From Neobacillus sp. OS1-2 (GTDB taxonomy: Bacteria > Bacillota > Bacilli > Bacillales > Cytobacillaceae): a stretch of DNA of 64,000 nt. A model generated the notes under the pieces. It saw nothing but the letters and a program-made list of their open reading frames with translations. It searched no databases and was not told where the DNA came from. The DNA lies in the NCBI RefSeq assembly GCF_030915505.1, contig NZ_CP133265.1:3004001-3068000 (forward strand), in the 5' to 3' direction. Below, piece by piece: positions 52,444 to 61,813 of this stretch. Within the stretch, counting starts at the first letter, position 1. Every line of letters starts with the position of its first letter. The position numbers and the translations under genes are program-made.

Positions 52444-53518
52444 AATCGGCATTTTCTACTTCTATTGATATTTCGTTGTGATGAAAGGAATGGAAGCTGG
52501 TGATTAGAGTATCGAGATGTTCTACCTGTTCACCGTAATCAATAATAGAAGCGACAATTTGCATGGTATGGTAGTGATGTGGGCTATTTTGTTCGGCAGT
52601 TTCCTTTTGATGGGCTAAAAAGTAGTCGAAAAGTTCCTGCTTATTTAGGTAAAGATTCTCTTCAGGATTTGGAGCAGGAGTGGGAATCTTTCCTATGAAT
52701 CTCAGTAAGACTTGTTCATGATGATAGATGAGGCTGTCGACTTGTTCTTGAATCGATTGCTTAAAGTCTTCAGGAAGCTGTAACAGTTCATTTTCATAAC
52801 GATGTAATCTTTTTAACGTATCGAGAGCTTTTTTTGCGGTTACATTTAATTGTCGATAAATCACAAGCTTACGCGATTTTTCCGGAAGATTTTTTTTCAA
52901 ATAATAGCGTTCTTCCTTCAACATTTTATAAAACAAATCCATCATATTGATACTTTCTTTAAATTTCTTTATATCTGTTTTTAGCTGCTGATGGTCATAA
53001 TCATGTCGTGTACTTAGTCGAATCCATTTAATAATTTCCTCGGTTGCATCAACGATTTTAGAATAAAGCTTATTTTCATATTTTGGCGGCATAAACACGA
53101 GATTAACAATAAATGCTGAAAATACTCCAATCATAATAGTTGAGAAACGGATTCCAGCAAACTGAATAAAATTGCCGCTTTGTGTTTCCATAATCGAAAT
53201 GAGTGTGACGAGCGTAAGTCCAATGGTATTCTCTAGCTTTAATTTAAGATTAATAATAATGACAACGATAGCCGCCAAACCAATGACAATAATATGATTT
53301 CCTAATAGAAGGACGAAGATGACTGCAAGTATTGCCCCAATGAGATTTCCTTGAACTTGCTCAATAATCGTTAAATAGGACCGATAGATGGTTGGCTGAA
53401 TGGCAAAAATGGCTGCGATCCCAGCGAATACAGGGGAGGGTGAGTGCAGCAATAGACCTAAGTAAAGGGATAAAACAATAGCTATTCCCGTTTTTAAAAT
53501 GCGGGCACCTAACTTCAT
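52442..53518 (-). CDS. ygaE: YgaE, aromatic acid exporter-like (FUSC family) membrane protein
   Basis: 358 residues from ATG 53518 (MKLGARILKTGIAIVLSLYL). Four to five helices in residues 1-145 carry the FUSC/ArAE pattern (LHSPSPVFAGIAAIFAIQPT, then a SYLTIIEQVQGNLIGAI segment), and a long cytoplasmic helical C-terminal domain follows. Family members efflux aromatic acids or drive membrane stress responses. The in-frame ATG at 53593 has no ribosome binding site and adds a charged, unconserved stretch. Synteny supports ygaE. Confidence 0.83.
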   Translation of the reverse strand: MKLGARILKTGIAIVLSLYLGLLLHSPSPVFAGIAAIFAIQPTIYRSYLTIIEQVQGNLIGAILAVIFVLLLGNHIIVIGLAAIVVIIINLKLKLENTIGLTLVTLISIMETQSGNFIQFAGIRFSTIMIGVFSAFIVNLVFMPPKYENKLYSKIVDATEEIIKWIRLSTRHDYDHQQLKTDIKKFKESINMMDLFYKMLKEERYYLKKNLPEKSRKLVIYRQLNVTAKKALDTLKRLHRYENELLQLPEDFKQSIQEQVDSLIYHHEQVLLRFIGKIPTPAPNPEENLYLNKQELFDYFLAHQKETAEQNSPHHYHTMQIVASIIDYGEQVEHLDTLITSFHSFHHNEISIEVENAD

Positions 53519-53662
53519 TCCAATTGAATTCCTTTCAAAAAATAGTCGTTTTCTTTTATATTGCTCACTGAAGAACAAATATGTACTATACATGGATTAA
53601 ACCATTTTATCAAGAGAAAGTATATGAATTTATATTCGTAATGTTATAGGTTTATGTACCTC

Positions 53663-53694
53663 AAAAAACGTCCGCTAAACAGCGGACGTTTTTT
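53663..53694. terminator. Bidirectional terminator-like hairpin after gltA
   Basis: AAAAAACGTCCGCT pairs perfectly over 14 bp with AGCGGACGTTTTTT around AAAC. It terminates gltA on the minus strand. Confidence 0.9.
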
Positions 53695-53759
53695 AGATTA
53701 AATCGTAAACATAGAAGTTGAAAATCATCCAGCCCCAGGGATCATCCGTATTTCTTATA

Positions 53760-56700
53760 TCATTCTGTGGAAACGGACGGATCAGCTTGTTCTTTGACTG
53801 GCAGGATTTGGATAAAGTGATTTTCCGGGTCTGTTAAAAGACCGCGAAGCTGACCTGCTTCCTCAAGTTGACCATTTTGCTCAAGTATATCGGTATATTT
53901 TCCAAGAAGTTCGTTAATATCCTGTTTGCCTTTTTCATTTAAGTCAACAACAGATACTTTCGCACCCTTGGCAATTCGTCTTTTTAAGGCGTCCTTTGTC
54001 AAGCCCATAGCAGGGAGCTGGCGGACATAAACGACACCGCCGGTCATACCGGCACAGATCCAAGGACCTGGGTCGCCTAAAACTAACCCGCGACCGTTTG
54101 TCATATATTCAAAGGCAAAGCCTTTAATATTGGCATTAGCTGCAATGTTTCCGGCTTCCTTTTCAGGTAGCGGTTGTTTCATCCCGCCGCCGATAATTAA
54201 ATCTGCTCCGGAGAGGCGGATTCCGGCACGGGCATCAGCATTACCTTGGGCAACAAGCAGCCCCTTCTGTGCGCCGTATCCAAAACCTTTTCCAACAGAA
54301 CCATTTAGCATAAGGCCATTTTTCCCTTTAGACTTAAGGACATGAATATTTCCGCCAAAAGAGGTTTTTCCAACACCGTCTTGACCGCCGCCGTTAACAG
54401 TGATTTCAATTCCTTCACTATTATAGGCGCCTAAGCCGTTACCGGGAATAGAGCCCTCCTTATACTTAAGCTGTACAGACGGCAGTTGTTTGTAGGACCC
54501 ATCTAATCTTCCACGGACACGGTGGCAGGAAACACGGCTTCCTAACACGCGCTGTTCGGACGTAACACTTACGAATTCACGAGAAGAAAGGAGTTGTTCT
54601 ACACTTGCATCAAGGTATTCTGCGCCTGCAGCTACCTGCATTTGAACTTCTTCAATTGATTTCGATGCTTCCACTTTTGCGAATTGGCTAATTTCAAGTG
54701 GCTTTAGAAGATAAGACAGGCTTAGCTGCTGCTTTCCTTTTGCTTGCTCCAATAATTCGGAATGACCGACAGCTTCCTGTAAGTTTTTGATTCCTAATGA
54801 AGCAGCAAGAGCTTTTAATTCTGTTCCAAAAGCAGTAAAAAGATTCATGATTCCTTGAACGGCTAATTCTAATTGGCGCGGAATAAAGCGTCTTAGTCCA
54901 TGCTCTTTGGCTTGTGCTTCTGATTCAATTTGGGTGGCAATCCCAACATGGCAAGTATCTAAATGACAGCCGCGACAGGTGGTACACCCAATAGCGAGCA
55001 TCGATAATGTTCCAAAGCCCACACGATTGGCACCAAGAAGCATAATTTTGATGACGTCCATGGCACTCTTCATACCGCCGTCAGCCCAAATCTCTACCTT
55101 ATGGCGGAGACCGCTCTCTAAAAGGGCGTTATGCGCTGCTTTTACACCAATCTCTACCGGCAATCCGACGTATTGCAAGGCATGAATTCTCGCCGCACCT
55201 GTTCCGCCGTCAAAACCACTGAGGGTAATAATGTCGGCACCGGCTTTTGCAATCCCAACAGCAATGGTTCCAATATTCGGCACAACTGGTACTTTAACAG
55301 CAATTTTTGCCTGGTCGTTTGCTGTTTTCAACTCAAGAATCATTTGTGCCAGATCCTCAATAGAATAAATATCATGGTTGTTTGATGGTGAAATTAAATC
55401 AGAGCCAAGTGTAGCATTCCGTGCTTCAGCAACCTTTGCGGTAACCTTAGAACCTGGCAAATGACCGCCTTCTCCCGGTTTCGCCCCTTGACCAATCTTT
55501 ATTTCTAATAGATTAGAAGAATTTAACAGCTCAGCGTTTACCCCAAACCTGCCGGATGCGATCTGCTGTCCGCGTGTTTTCGGATATTTGCCAAGCATAT
55601 CCTTGATTTCGCCGCCTTCACCATTCAGACTGACCATATTTAAGCGGTCTGCCCCCTCAGCATAGGCTCTAAAGGCTGTCTCATTCTGCGAACCAAATGA
55701 CATGGAAGAAATCAGAAACGGTAAATCATGATCACCGACACTTAGATTGACTTCACTTGGTGCAATTGATTTATTGCTCTTCTTTAGCTGAACTAAATGG
55801 CGAATCGTTGTTGGGTTTTCCGTTTCTTGTTCAGAAATTTTATCACGATATGCACTGTAGTCACCTGTTGCAGCCACCTCGCCGATTGCTTTCCAAATCC
55901 TTGGGAAGAGGTGAAAGGTTTTTCCGACCCTTTCTTTCTCATTCTGGTAATCTTCCGCTCTTTTCAATGCATCAAGCTTCATCGCTTCAAAGTCAGTTTT
56001 GAGTTCTTGTGAACCAAAGAAGTTTACAATGTTTAAAACCTTTGCGATTTCTTCATGTAAACCAATGCTAGAGAACAGTCTGCCATAACCGCGGAGCTCA
56101 TGAATGCCAATTGTCGAGATTACCTTTTCCAGTCCCTTGGTTAGAGCGTTATAAAGATTTAATAACGGTTTTTCCGATTCATCAAGTACGGTTAAGAACA
56201 TGTAGTATGGGCTAATTAGATCTGCACCGAGACCAAAGGCAGTAATAATGTCATGAAGCGAGCGAATCGCTGCAGAACGTAACAAAATGGAGCAATCTCT
56301 TCTTACTTCAGCCTTTACTAACGCATGATCGATTGCAGAAATAACAAGATGTGGGTCCATCCAATATAAATCCTCTTGATGGGACTTTGCATCATCCAAA
56401 ATAAGTAACGTTTTCCCAGCCTGAACAGACTGAACTGCTTCATTAGCGAGCCTTTTTAATGCATCGTCTACATTTTCATCCTTTTTGAATGTGGTAGAAA
56501 TATAGGCAGATAATTTTTGCTGGTGAAAATGCTGAACAACTTGATCATAGCTTGGCTGACCACTGACTTCCGAACAGGCAAAACCTATTTTTCCTTCCAC
56601 TAGAAGTGGTGTGGTTAGCTCAACAACTGTTTCCGTTTCTTCTTTAAAAAATAAAGTTGGACGTTTGCCGATAATAACACGGGTGGAGAAATGCTCTGTT

Positions 56701-58244
56701 TCCCGGTCACGGTCAATGGCAGGATTGGTGACAACGGCAACACTTTCTTTGATATAATCAGCGATATTCACGCGTTCAGGGTTCAAGGCCGCAAGTGGTG
56801 CGTCATGTCCTAATGAACGAATGGGTTCAACCCCTTTTTCGGCCATTTGTTCAATTAACTGGATATGATCCCTCTCCCAGCCAAAGGCCTTATATTGTCC
56901 ATTATGGATTTTGTCAGGGTAATTCATCGTAACCGTTTTAGCTAAAGCAGGCGGCTGCAAGCGTCCTCTTGATTCCTCGATATTTAAGCGCAAAGAAAAG
57001 CGCTGGTACACTTCTTCTTGGAAACTGTTTTGCTCGTAAACTGCTAATTTTTCTCCGTTCCACTTAAATCCAACCTTTTCACCCGGTGCCAATGGTTTCG
57101 GATCGTTAACATACTCTGTCGAAGGAATAATTCCTGGTTCAGAAGAAAAGAGGTAGGAGCTTTCTGTTTCTAGCATCCAAAGTGGACGTAAGCCAAGTGC
57201 ATCGACACTAAATACGGCTTCTTCCCCGTAACGGGAAATAATTCCAGCTGGCCCTTGGGCAAAATGTCCCCATGCTTCGCGAAGGTACGTATATAAATCT
57301 TGCAAGTGTTTAGGATAGGCCTTGATTTCATTAATAATTGGCGGAAACAAGAGATCCATTGCTTCAAACAAAGTATACCCATCACGGCAAATTAGTGTTT
57401 CCATGGTTCGACTTAAATCTTGGGAATCACTACCGTCTTTGACTAGTGGTACATTGATCATTCGTGCTTCATCGCGGAGTTTTGAAATGGTGTTAATTTC
57501 TCCATTATGACCAAGGACGCTAAAGGGCTGTACCCGGAAAAAGCTTGAAAGAGTGTTAGTAGAATAACGATTATGACCCAATGTCATGGTTGATGCTACA
57601 AGTGGATTTGCTAAGTCATGGTAGTAACGAGGGAGAATATCCCCGGCACCCATTACTTTGTAGACCACTTGATGATGACTAAGTGATGCCACATGGACGT
57701 GTTCATTTAACTCAAAATCAATTAAGGTTTCGAAAAGAATCTTTGTTAATTCATGGCCCTTTGTTGTTGACAAACAAGCAAATTGCCAAAACACAGGATT
57801 TTCCTGAATAGCGATCGGACCTAGGGCAGAGGAGTCAGTGACATTAGTTGTTTCAAAAACTATTTCTAATTCATGGTTGGAAAGTTTTTTTACAAGTTCT
57901 TGTTTCGTTGATTCCCAGTCAACATTTTGACTGATAAACACGTGACCAACAGCGAATTCTTCCCTATCAACAAGGTTCGGGTCAAGATCGTTCTTTAGAA
58001 GCTTTTCTTTCCAAAGCTCGGTTGGGATATCCATATGGATTCCGACACCATCGCCCTCTCCGTTAATAAAGCCGGCACGATGATTCATCGTCACAAGAGC
58101 ATCGATACAAGCAAATATATTCTTTCTTGTCGGAATTTTGCTCTTTTCAAGACAGGCGACTATTCCACATGCATCATGTTCCTGTTTGTGAAAATCTTTA
58201 AATTGGGAAGGGGACCATTTTTTTGTCATATTGTTTGGCTTCAT
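53760..58244 (-). CDS. gltA: glutamate synthase large subunit
   Basis: 1494 residues. A short propeptide ends before the N-terminal nucleophile Cys in HDACGIVACLE (about 27), a class II glutaminase; central and FMN-binding synthase domains follow, with the [3Fe-4S] cluster in C-x5-C-x4-C (CTTCRGCHLDTCHVG, about 1098) and a C-terminal GXG beta-helix domain. It makes two glutamate from glutamine and 2-oxoglutarate. The usual small subunit (gltB) is not in this window, so electrons may come from ferredoxin or a distant small subunit. The start lies 22 nt from a strong ribosome binding site with a hairpin between. Confidence 0.93.
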   Translation of the reverse strand: MKPNNMTKKWSPSQFKDFHKQEHDACGIVACLEKSKIPTRKNIFACIDALVTMNHRAGFINGEGDGVGIHMDIPTELWKEKLLKNDLDPNLVDREEFAVGHVFISQNVDWESTKQELVKKLSNHELEIVFETTNVTDSSALGPIAIQENPVFWQFACLSTTKGHELTKILFETLIDFELNEHVHVASLSHHQVVYKVMGAGDILPRYYHDLANPLVASTMTLGHNRYSTNTLSSFFRVQPFSVLGHNGEINTISKLRDEARMINVPLVKDGSDSQDLSRTMETLICRDGYTLFEAMDLLFPPIINEIKAYPKHLQDLYTYLREAWGHFAQGPAGIISRYGEEAVFSVDALGLRPLWMLETESSYLFSSEPGIIPSTEYVNDPKPLAPGEKVGFKWNGEKLAVYEQNSFQEEVYQRFSLRLNIEESRGRLQPPALAKTVTMNYPDKIHNGQYKAFGWERDHIQLIEQMAEKGVEPIRSLGHDAPLAALNPERVNIADYIKESVAVVTNPAIDRDRETEHFSTRVIIGKRPTLFFKEETETVVELTTPLLVEGKIGFACSEVSGQPSYDQVVQHFHQQKLSAYISTTFKKDENVDDALKRLANEAVQSVQAGKTLLILDDAKSHQEDLYWMDPHLVISAIDHALVKAEVRRDCSILLRSAAIRSLHDIITAFGLGADLISPYYMFLTVLDESEKPLLNLYNALTKGLEKVISTIGIHELRGYGRLFSSIGLHEEIAKVLNIVNFFGSQELKTDFEAMKLDALKRAEDYQNEKERVGKTFHLFPRIWKAIGEVAATGDYSAYRDKISEQETENPTTIRHLVQLKKSNKSIAPSEVNLSVGDHDLPFLISSMSFGSQNETAFRAYAEGADRLNMVSLNGEGGEIKDMLGKYPKTRGQQIASGRFGVNAELLNSSNLLEIKIGQGAKPGEGGHLPGSKVTAKVAEARNATLGSDLISPSNNHDIYSIEDLAQMILELKTANDQAKIAVKVPVVPNIGTIAVGIAKAGADIITLSGFDGGTGAARIHALQYVGLPVEIGVKAAHNALLESGLRHKVEIWADGGMKSAMDVIKIMLLGANRVGFGTLSMLAIGCTTCRGCHLDTCHVGIATQIESEAQAKEHGLRRFIPRQLELAVQGIMNLFTAFGTELKALAASLGIKNLQEAVGHSELLEQAKGKQQLSLSYLLKPLEISQFAKVEASKSIEEVQMQVAAGAEYLDASVEQLLSSREFVSVTSEQRVLGSRVSCHRVRGRLDGSYKQLPSVQLKYKEGSIPGNGLGAYNSEGIEITVNGGGQDGVGKTSFGGNIHVLKSKGKNGLMLNGSVGKGFGYGAQKGLLVAQGNADARAGIRLSGADLIIGGGMKQPLPEKEAGNIAANANIKGFAFEYMTNGRGLVLGDPGPWICAGMTGGVVYVRQLPAMGLTKDALKRRIAKGAKVSVVDLNEKGKQDINELLGKYTDILEQNGQLEEAGQLRGLLTDPENHFIQILPVKEQADPSVSTE

Positions 58245-58274
58245 CGGTTTAGCCGCTAAAGCCGTTCACCTCCT
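58242..58274 (-). promoter_or_regulatory. gltA ribosome binding site separated from ATG by a hairpin
   Basis: On the minus strand AGGAGGTGA (58266-58274) is followed by AC, an 18-nt potential hairpin (58246-58263, GGC-UUUAG-CGG-CUAAA-CC with one bulge), G, and the ATG. Linear spacing is far too long, but with the hairpin folded it becomes about 6 nt. No other in-frame start lies at a normal distance. Confidence 0.55.
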
Positions 58275-58375
58275 ATGAATCTTTTAAATTGTGATCATCC
58301 TGTTTTTGGGTGAAAATAGTTGATGCTTTAATGAGGTAATAAGGATAAGGATAAAAAGAAAAAAATAATAAGCTA

Positions 58376-58404
58376 ATATTATCATAAGAATTTTCAGAAA
58401 TCAA
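58376..58404 (-). promoter_or_regulatory. Promoter of gltA
   Basis: Minus strand: TTGATT (58399-58404), 17 bp, TAATAT (58376-58381) with a TGA extension. It gives a leader of about 125 nt before the gltA ATG. The rest of 58245-58549 is A+T-rich with no gene. Confidence 0.6.
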
Positions 58405-58495
58405 ATAAATATACATTACTTTGGATGGTAAATGAGGCGGAAATATGGAGTAATAAATGCTGTAAGGTATTATTGTAAACGTTTTCAAGAAAATA

Positions 58496-58529
58496 AAAAA
58501 ATAAAAGGAAGTGATTTCCACTTCCTTTT
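58496..58529 (-). terminator. Terminator after hemL
   Basis: Minus strand AAAAGGAAGTG pairs perfectly with CACTTCCTTTT over 5 nt, followed by ATTTTTTT. Confidence 0.88.
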
Positions 58530-58549
58530 GTTGCATAAAAAATGCATAT

Positions 58550-59845
58550 TTATTCGGATTTTAGTGAAGAAAATGCATTTCTTACTGCATGTAATGTGGC
58601 TTCTACATCCTCTTTTGTATGTGCGATTGTCAAGAACCATGCTTCGTATTTTGATGGGGCAAGATTAATTCCCTGCTTTAGCATCAGCTTAAAGAACCTT
58701 GCAAACATTTCACCATCCGTGTTTTCAGCCTGCTCGTAGTTTACGATTGTTTCATTTGTAAAATATACAGTGAAAGCACCTTTTAATCGATTGATCGTTA
58801 TGTTGATATCATATTCCTTAGCGGCCTCTAGGATCCCTTTTTCAAGCATCGCGCCTAATTGATCTAAGTAATCATAAATTCCCTGTTGTTTTAACACTTC
58901 AAGGCATGCAATCCCGGAAAGCATGGAAGCAGGGTTTCCAGCCATTGTTCCTGCTTGATAGGCTGGTCCAAGCGGGGCGACAGTATCCATGATTTCCTTT
59001 CGTCCGCCGTAGGCACCTATCGGTAAGCCGCCGCCAATTATTTTTCCAAGAGCCGTTAAGTCAGGCTGAATCCCTAATAAATCTTGTGCTCCACCATACA
59101 TAAAACGGAAGGCGGTGATTACTTCATCATAAATGACAAGTGCACCAGCAGCATGGGTGAGATCATTGACTTGCTGTAAGAACCCTGGTTTTGGTTCAAC
59201 AATCCCAAAGTTTCCAACAATCGGTTCAACTAGAACCGCAGCGATTTCGGATCCCCATTTTTCCAATGCCTCTTTAAATGGTTCAATATCATTAAATGGT
59301 ACTGTAATTACTTCCTGGGCAATGCTTTTTGGAACCCCAGCGGAATCAGGTGTTCCAAGTGTAGATGGCCCGGATCCTGCTGCAACAAGGACAAGATCAG
59401 AGTGCCCATGATAACAGCCAGCAAACTTAATAATTTTATCACGGCCTGTGAAGGCACGGGCAACACGGATTGTGGTCATTACTGCTTCGGTGCCTGAGTT
59501 GACAAAGCGAACTTTATCTAATGAAGGAATAGCTTCCTTAATCATTTTTGCAAATTTCACCTCATGTGGTGTTGGTGTTCCATATAGAACCCCTGTTTCG
59601 GCAGCACGCTTGATTGCCTCTGTTATATGAGGATGTGCATGTCCGGTAATAATTGGACCATAGGCTGCAAGATAATCGATATATTGGTTACCGTCTACAT
59701 CCCAGAAATAAGCGCCCTGGCCACGTTCCATTACAACAGGTGCACCACCGCCTACAGCTTTAAAGGATCGGGATGGGCTATTAACCCCACCGACAATGTG
59801 TTCTAATGCTTCAGTATGTATTCGTTCAGAATTAGTAAATTGCAT
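58550..59845 (-). CDS. hemL: glutamate-1-semialdehyde 2,1-aminomutase
   Basis: 431 residues, PLP class III aminotransferase fold. Features: [31 protein letters not shown] for cofactor binding, and the Schiff-base Lys in [17 protein letters not shown] (about 267). It makes 5-aminolevulinate, the first committed intermediate of heme, from glutamate-1-semialdehyde. It corresponds by context to B. subtilis gsaB, a second copy of the main hemL in the hem operon. GGAGGG precedes the ATG. Confidence 0.92.
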   Translation of the reverse strand: MQFTNSERIHTEALEHIVGGVNSPSRSFKAVGGGAPVVMERGQGAYFWDVDGNQYIDYLAAYGPIITGHAHPHITEAIKRAAETGVLYGTPTPHEVKFAKMIKEAIPSLDKVRFVNSGTEAVMTTIRVARAFTGRDKIIKFAGCYHGHSDLVLVAAGSGPSTLGTPDSAGVPKSIAQEVITVPFNDIEPFKEALEKWGSEIAAVLVEPIVGNFGIVEPKPGFLQQVNDLTHAAGALVIYDEVITAFRFMYGGAQDLLGIQPDLTALGKIIGGGLPIGAYGGRKEIMDTVAPLGPAYQAGTMAGNPASMLSGIACLEVLKQQGIYDYLDQLGAMLEKGILEAAKEYDINITINRLKGAFTVYFTNETIVNYEQAENTDGEMFARFFKLMLKQGINLAPSKYEAWFLTIAHTKEDVEATLHAVRNAFSSLKSE

Positions 59846-59875
59846 TTTTTACCCTCCTAAAATGGTCTCTTTCCC

Positions 59876-59881
59876 ATTCTA
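59876..59881 (-). promoter_or_regulatory. Extended -10 promoter of hemL
   Basis: Minus strand TGC-TAGAAT; one mismatch to TATAAT and a TGN extension, weak -35. About 31 bp upstream of ATG. Confidence 0.45.
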
Positions 59882-59950
59882 GCACTTTTTTCATTGACCT
59901 TTAGCTGTTTTAACATTTAGATAATTTGCTAAGGATGCGAGAAAGTTGTG

Positions 59951-59980
59951 TTGACGTTGTGATTTAGCTAAACTAAATCA
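59951..59980 (+). promoter_or_regulatory. ABC-2 operon promoter region with 21-bp palindrome
   Basis: TTGACG (59951-59956) is a good -35. Immediately after, TGATTTAG-CTAAA-CTAAATCA (59960-59980) is a perfect palindrome with 8-bp arms, covering the -10 region. Strong candidate operator for the ABC-2 genes downstream. Confidence 0.6.
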
Positions 59981-60009
59981 TTAGAGAAAAGCGTTAGGGG
60001 GTTCGAAAA

Positions 60010-61026
60010 ATGGAAAATGTAATCGAGGTAAAACAGCTTCGAAAGGAGTTTAAAGCCTATTCTAGCCGAACAGGCTTAAAAGGGGCATTTAGGGACTTGT
60101 TAACGCGGAATTATAAAGTGGTTCCAGCGGTGAATGATATTAATTTTTCAATCCGAAAAGGTGAAATGGTAGGCTATATCGGTGAGAATGGTGCCGGAAA
60201 GTCAACCACGATTAAAATGCTGACAGGAATCCTAACTCCCACATCTGGAGAAGTGATTGTAAATGGAATGAATCCTCATAAAGAGCGTGAAAGATTTGTA
60301 CAGACAATCGGTGTTGTATTTGGTCAACGATCGCAATTATGGTGGGATATCGCTGTTCAAGAATCCTTCCGTCTCCTGAAAAAAGTATATAAGGTAACGG
60401 ATGAACAGTATGATAGCCATATGAACCATGTGATTAAAACATTGGACATCGAGCCGCTATTAGATAAGCCTGTTCGCAAATTATCACTTGGTCAGAGAAT
60501 GCGCTGTGAACTTGCCGCTGCTTTAATACATAACCCGCCGCTGCTTTTTTTAGATGAGCCGACCATTGGACTGGATGTACTGGTGAAATTGAAAATCCGT
60601 GAATTTTTAAAGGAAATTAATGAGAAATATAACACTACGATTCTGTTAACGACCCACGATCTTTCAGATATTGAGGCATTGTGTGAGCGAGTCGTCATGC
60701 TTGATGAGGGGAAAGTGATCTATGACGGGGCATTAATGGAATTAAAGGAAAAATGGGGAGATCGTAAAGAACTTCAGTTTCAATTTCTTGAAAATATCAA
60801 TCTCACTGCCATACAAAAGCTAACTTATGGAATACCTGTTGAGTGGGAATTGGATGAAAAGAAACAGACTTTTACTGCAGCTGTGGAAGATAGCGATGAA
60901 CTAATTTCACAAGTAATTGGGAAGGTAGTTGCTGCCTTCAAGGTTAAGGACGTCAAAATTAACGAAACTTCTACAGAAGAAATCATTCGCAATATTTATG
61001 AAAAGGGTGCTGTTGAAGTTGGATAA
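60010..61026 (+). CDS. ABC-2 type transporter ATP-binding protein
   Basis: 338 residues. Walker A GENGAGKST, signature LSLGQRMRCELAA and Walker B LLFLDEPTIGLD, with a family-typical VVFGQRSQLWWDIAV Q-loop region. The C-terminal 90 residues are the accessory region of drug/antibiotic exporters. GGGGGTT precedes the ATG. Together with the next two genes it makes an exporter of unknown substrate. Confidence 0.9.
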   Translation: MENVIEVKQLRKEFKAYSSRTGLKGAFRDLLTRNYKVVPAVNDINFSIRKGEMVGYIGENGAGKSTTIKMLTGILTPTSGEVIVNGMNPHKERERFVQTIGVVFGQRSQLWWDIAVQESFRLLKKVYKVTDEQYDSHMNHVIKTLDIEPLLDKPVRKLSLGQRMRCELAAALIHNPPLLFLDEPTIGLDVLVKLKIREFLKEINEKYNTTILLTTHDLSDIEALCERVVMLDEGKVIYDGALMELKEKWGDRKELQFQFLENINLTAIQKLTYGIPVEWELDEKKQTFTAAVEDSDELISQVIGKVVAAFKVKDVKINETSTEEIIRNIYEKGAVEVG

Positions 61027-61810
61027 GTATATAGAAATGATTAGGATTCGTTTTCTTATGATGTTGGCGTACCGGACTAACTATTATACAGGGATTCTCA
61101 TTTATAGCATTAATATCGGTGCTTATTATTTTCTCTGGAAGGCTATTTATGGAGGAAAAGATCAAATTATGGGCCTATCAGTCGTTCAAATGACCTCCTA
61201 TGTGGCAGTAGCTTGGATGGCTAGAGCCTTTTACTTTAATAACCTTGACCGTGAAATGGCTCAAGAAATTATGGAAGGTAAAGTAGCGATTGAATTAATA
61301 AGACCCTACAATTATCTCGGAATGAAGACGATGCAGGCATTAGGGGAAGGGATTTTTAGGTTATTCTTTTTTTCTGCACCCGGTCTCATAATTGTGTACA
61401 TCGTCTTCCCGATTCAATTTACCTGGGAACCTAGTGTTTGGGGATTGTTTGGGCTCTCGACCGTATTGAGTTTCTTGGTTAATACAGAGCTCAATTTGTT
61501 AACGGGGATTACAACTTTCTTCTTATTTAATAATTCTGGGCTAATCCGAGCTAAACGGGTTGTGATTGATTTGTTTTCCGGGCTTCTTCTTCCAATCAGT
61601 TTCTTTCCGGTCTGGGCACAAGATATGATGAAATTCCTTCCTTTTCAAGGAATCAGCTATACCCCTAGTATGATTTTTACCAAAGGCTTTTCCCAATCGC
61701 AGTCTATCACCGCGATTGGGCAGCAATTTATCTGGGTAATTGTTCTTATGGTGCCAATTTATCTGCTGTGGAATTTGGCGAAGAAACAGCTGATTATTCA
61801 AGGGGGATAA
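61019..61810 (+). CDS. ABC-2 family transporter permease (ABC2_membrane_6)
   Basis: 263 residues with about six helices, beginning MDKYIEMIRIRFLMMLAYR. TTG 61019, with AAAAGGGTG 9 nt upstream, is chosen; it overlaps the ATPase gene by 8 nt. An ATG seven codons earlier lacks a ribosome binding site. The EIMEGKVAIELIRPYNYLG and final FFPVWAQDMMKFLPFQGISYTP segments match the ABC2_membrane_6 family. It is the first of two related permeases. Confidence 0.85.
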   Translation: MDKYIEMIRIRFLMMLAYRTNYYTGILIYSINIGAYYFLWKAIYGGKDQIMGLSVVQMTSYVAVAWMARAFYFNNLDREMAQEIMEGKVAIELIRPYNYLGMKTMQALGEGIFRLFFFSAPGLIIVYIVFPIQFTWEPSVWGLFGLSTVLSFLVNTELNLLTGITTFFLFNNSGLIRAKRVVIDLFSGLLLPISFFPVWAQDMMKFLPFQGISYTPSMIFTKGFSQSQSITAIGQQFIWVIVLMVPIYLLWNLAKKQLIIQGG

Positions 61811-61813
61811 GCC

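Noticed and set aside
58273..58536. 87-codon minus-strand open frame between gltA and hemL
   Set aside because: A+T-rich, aromatic-rich product without homology; it overlaps the gltA promoter and the hemL terminator.
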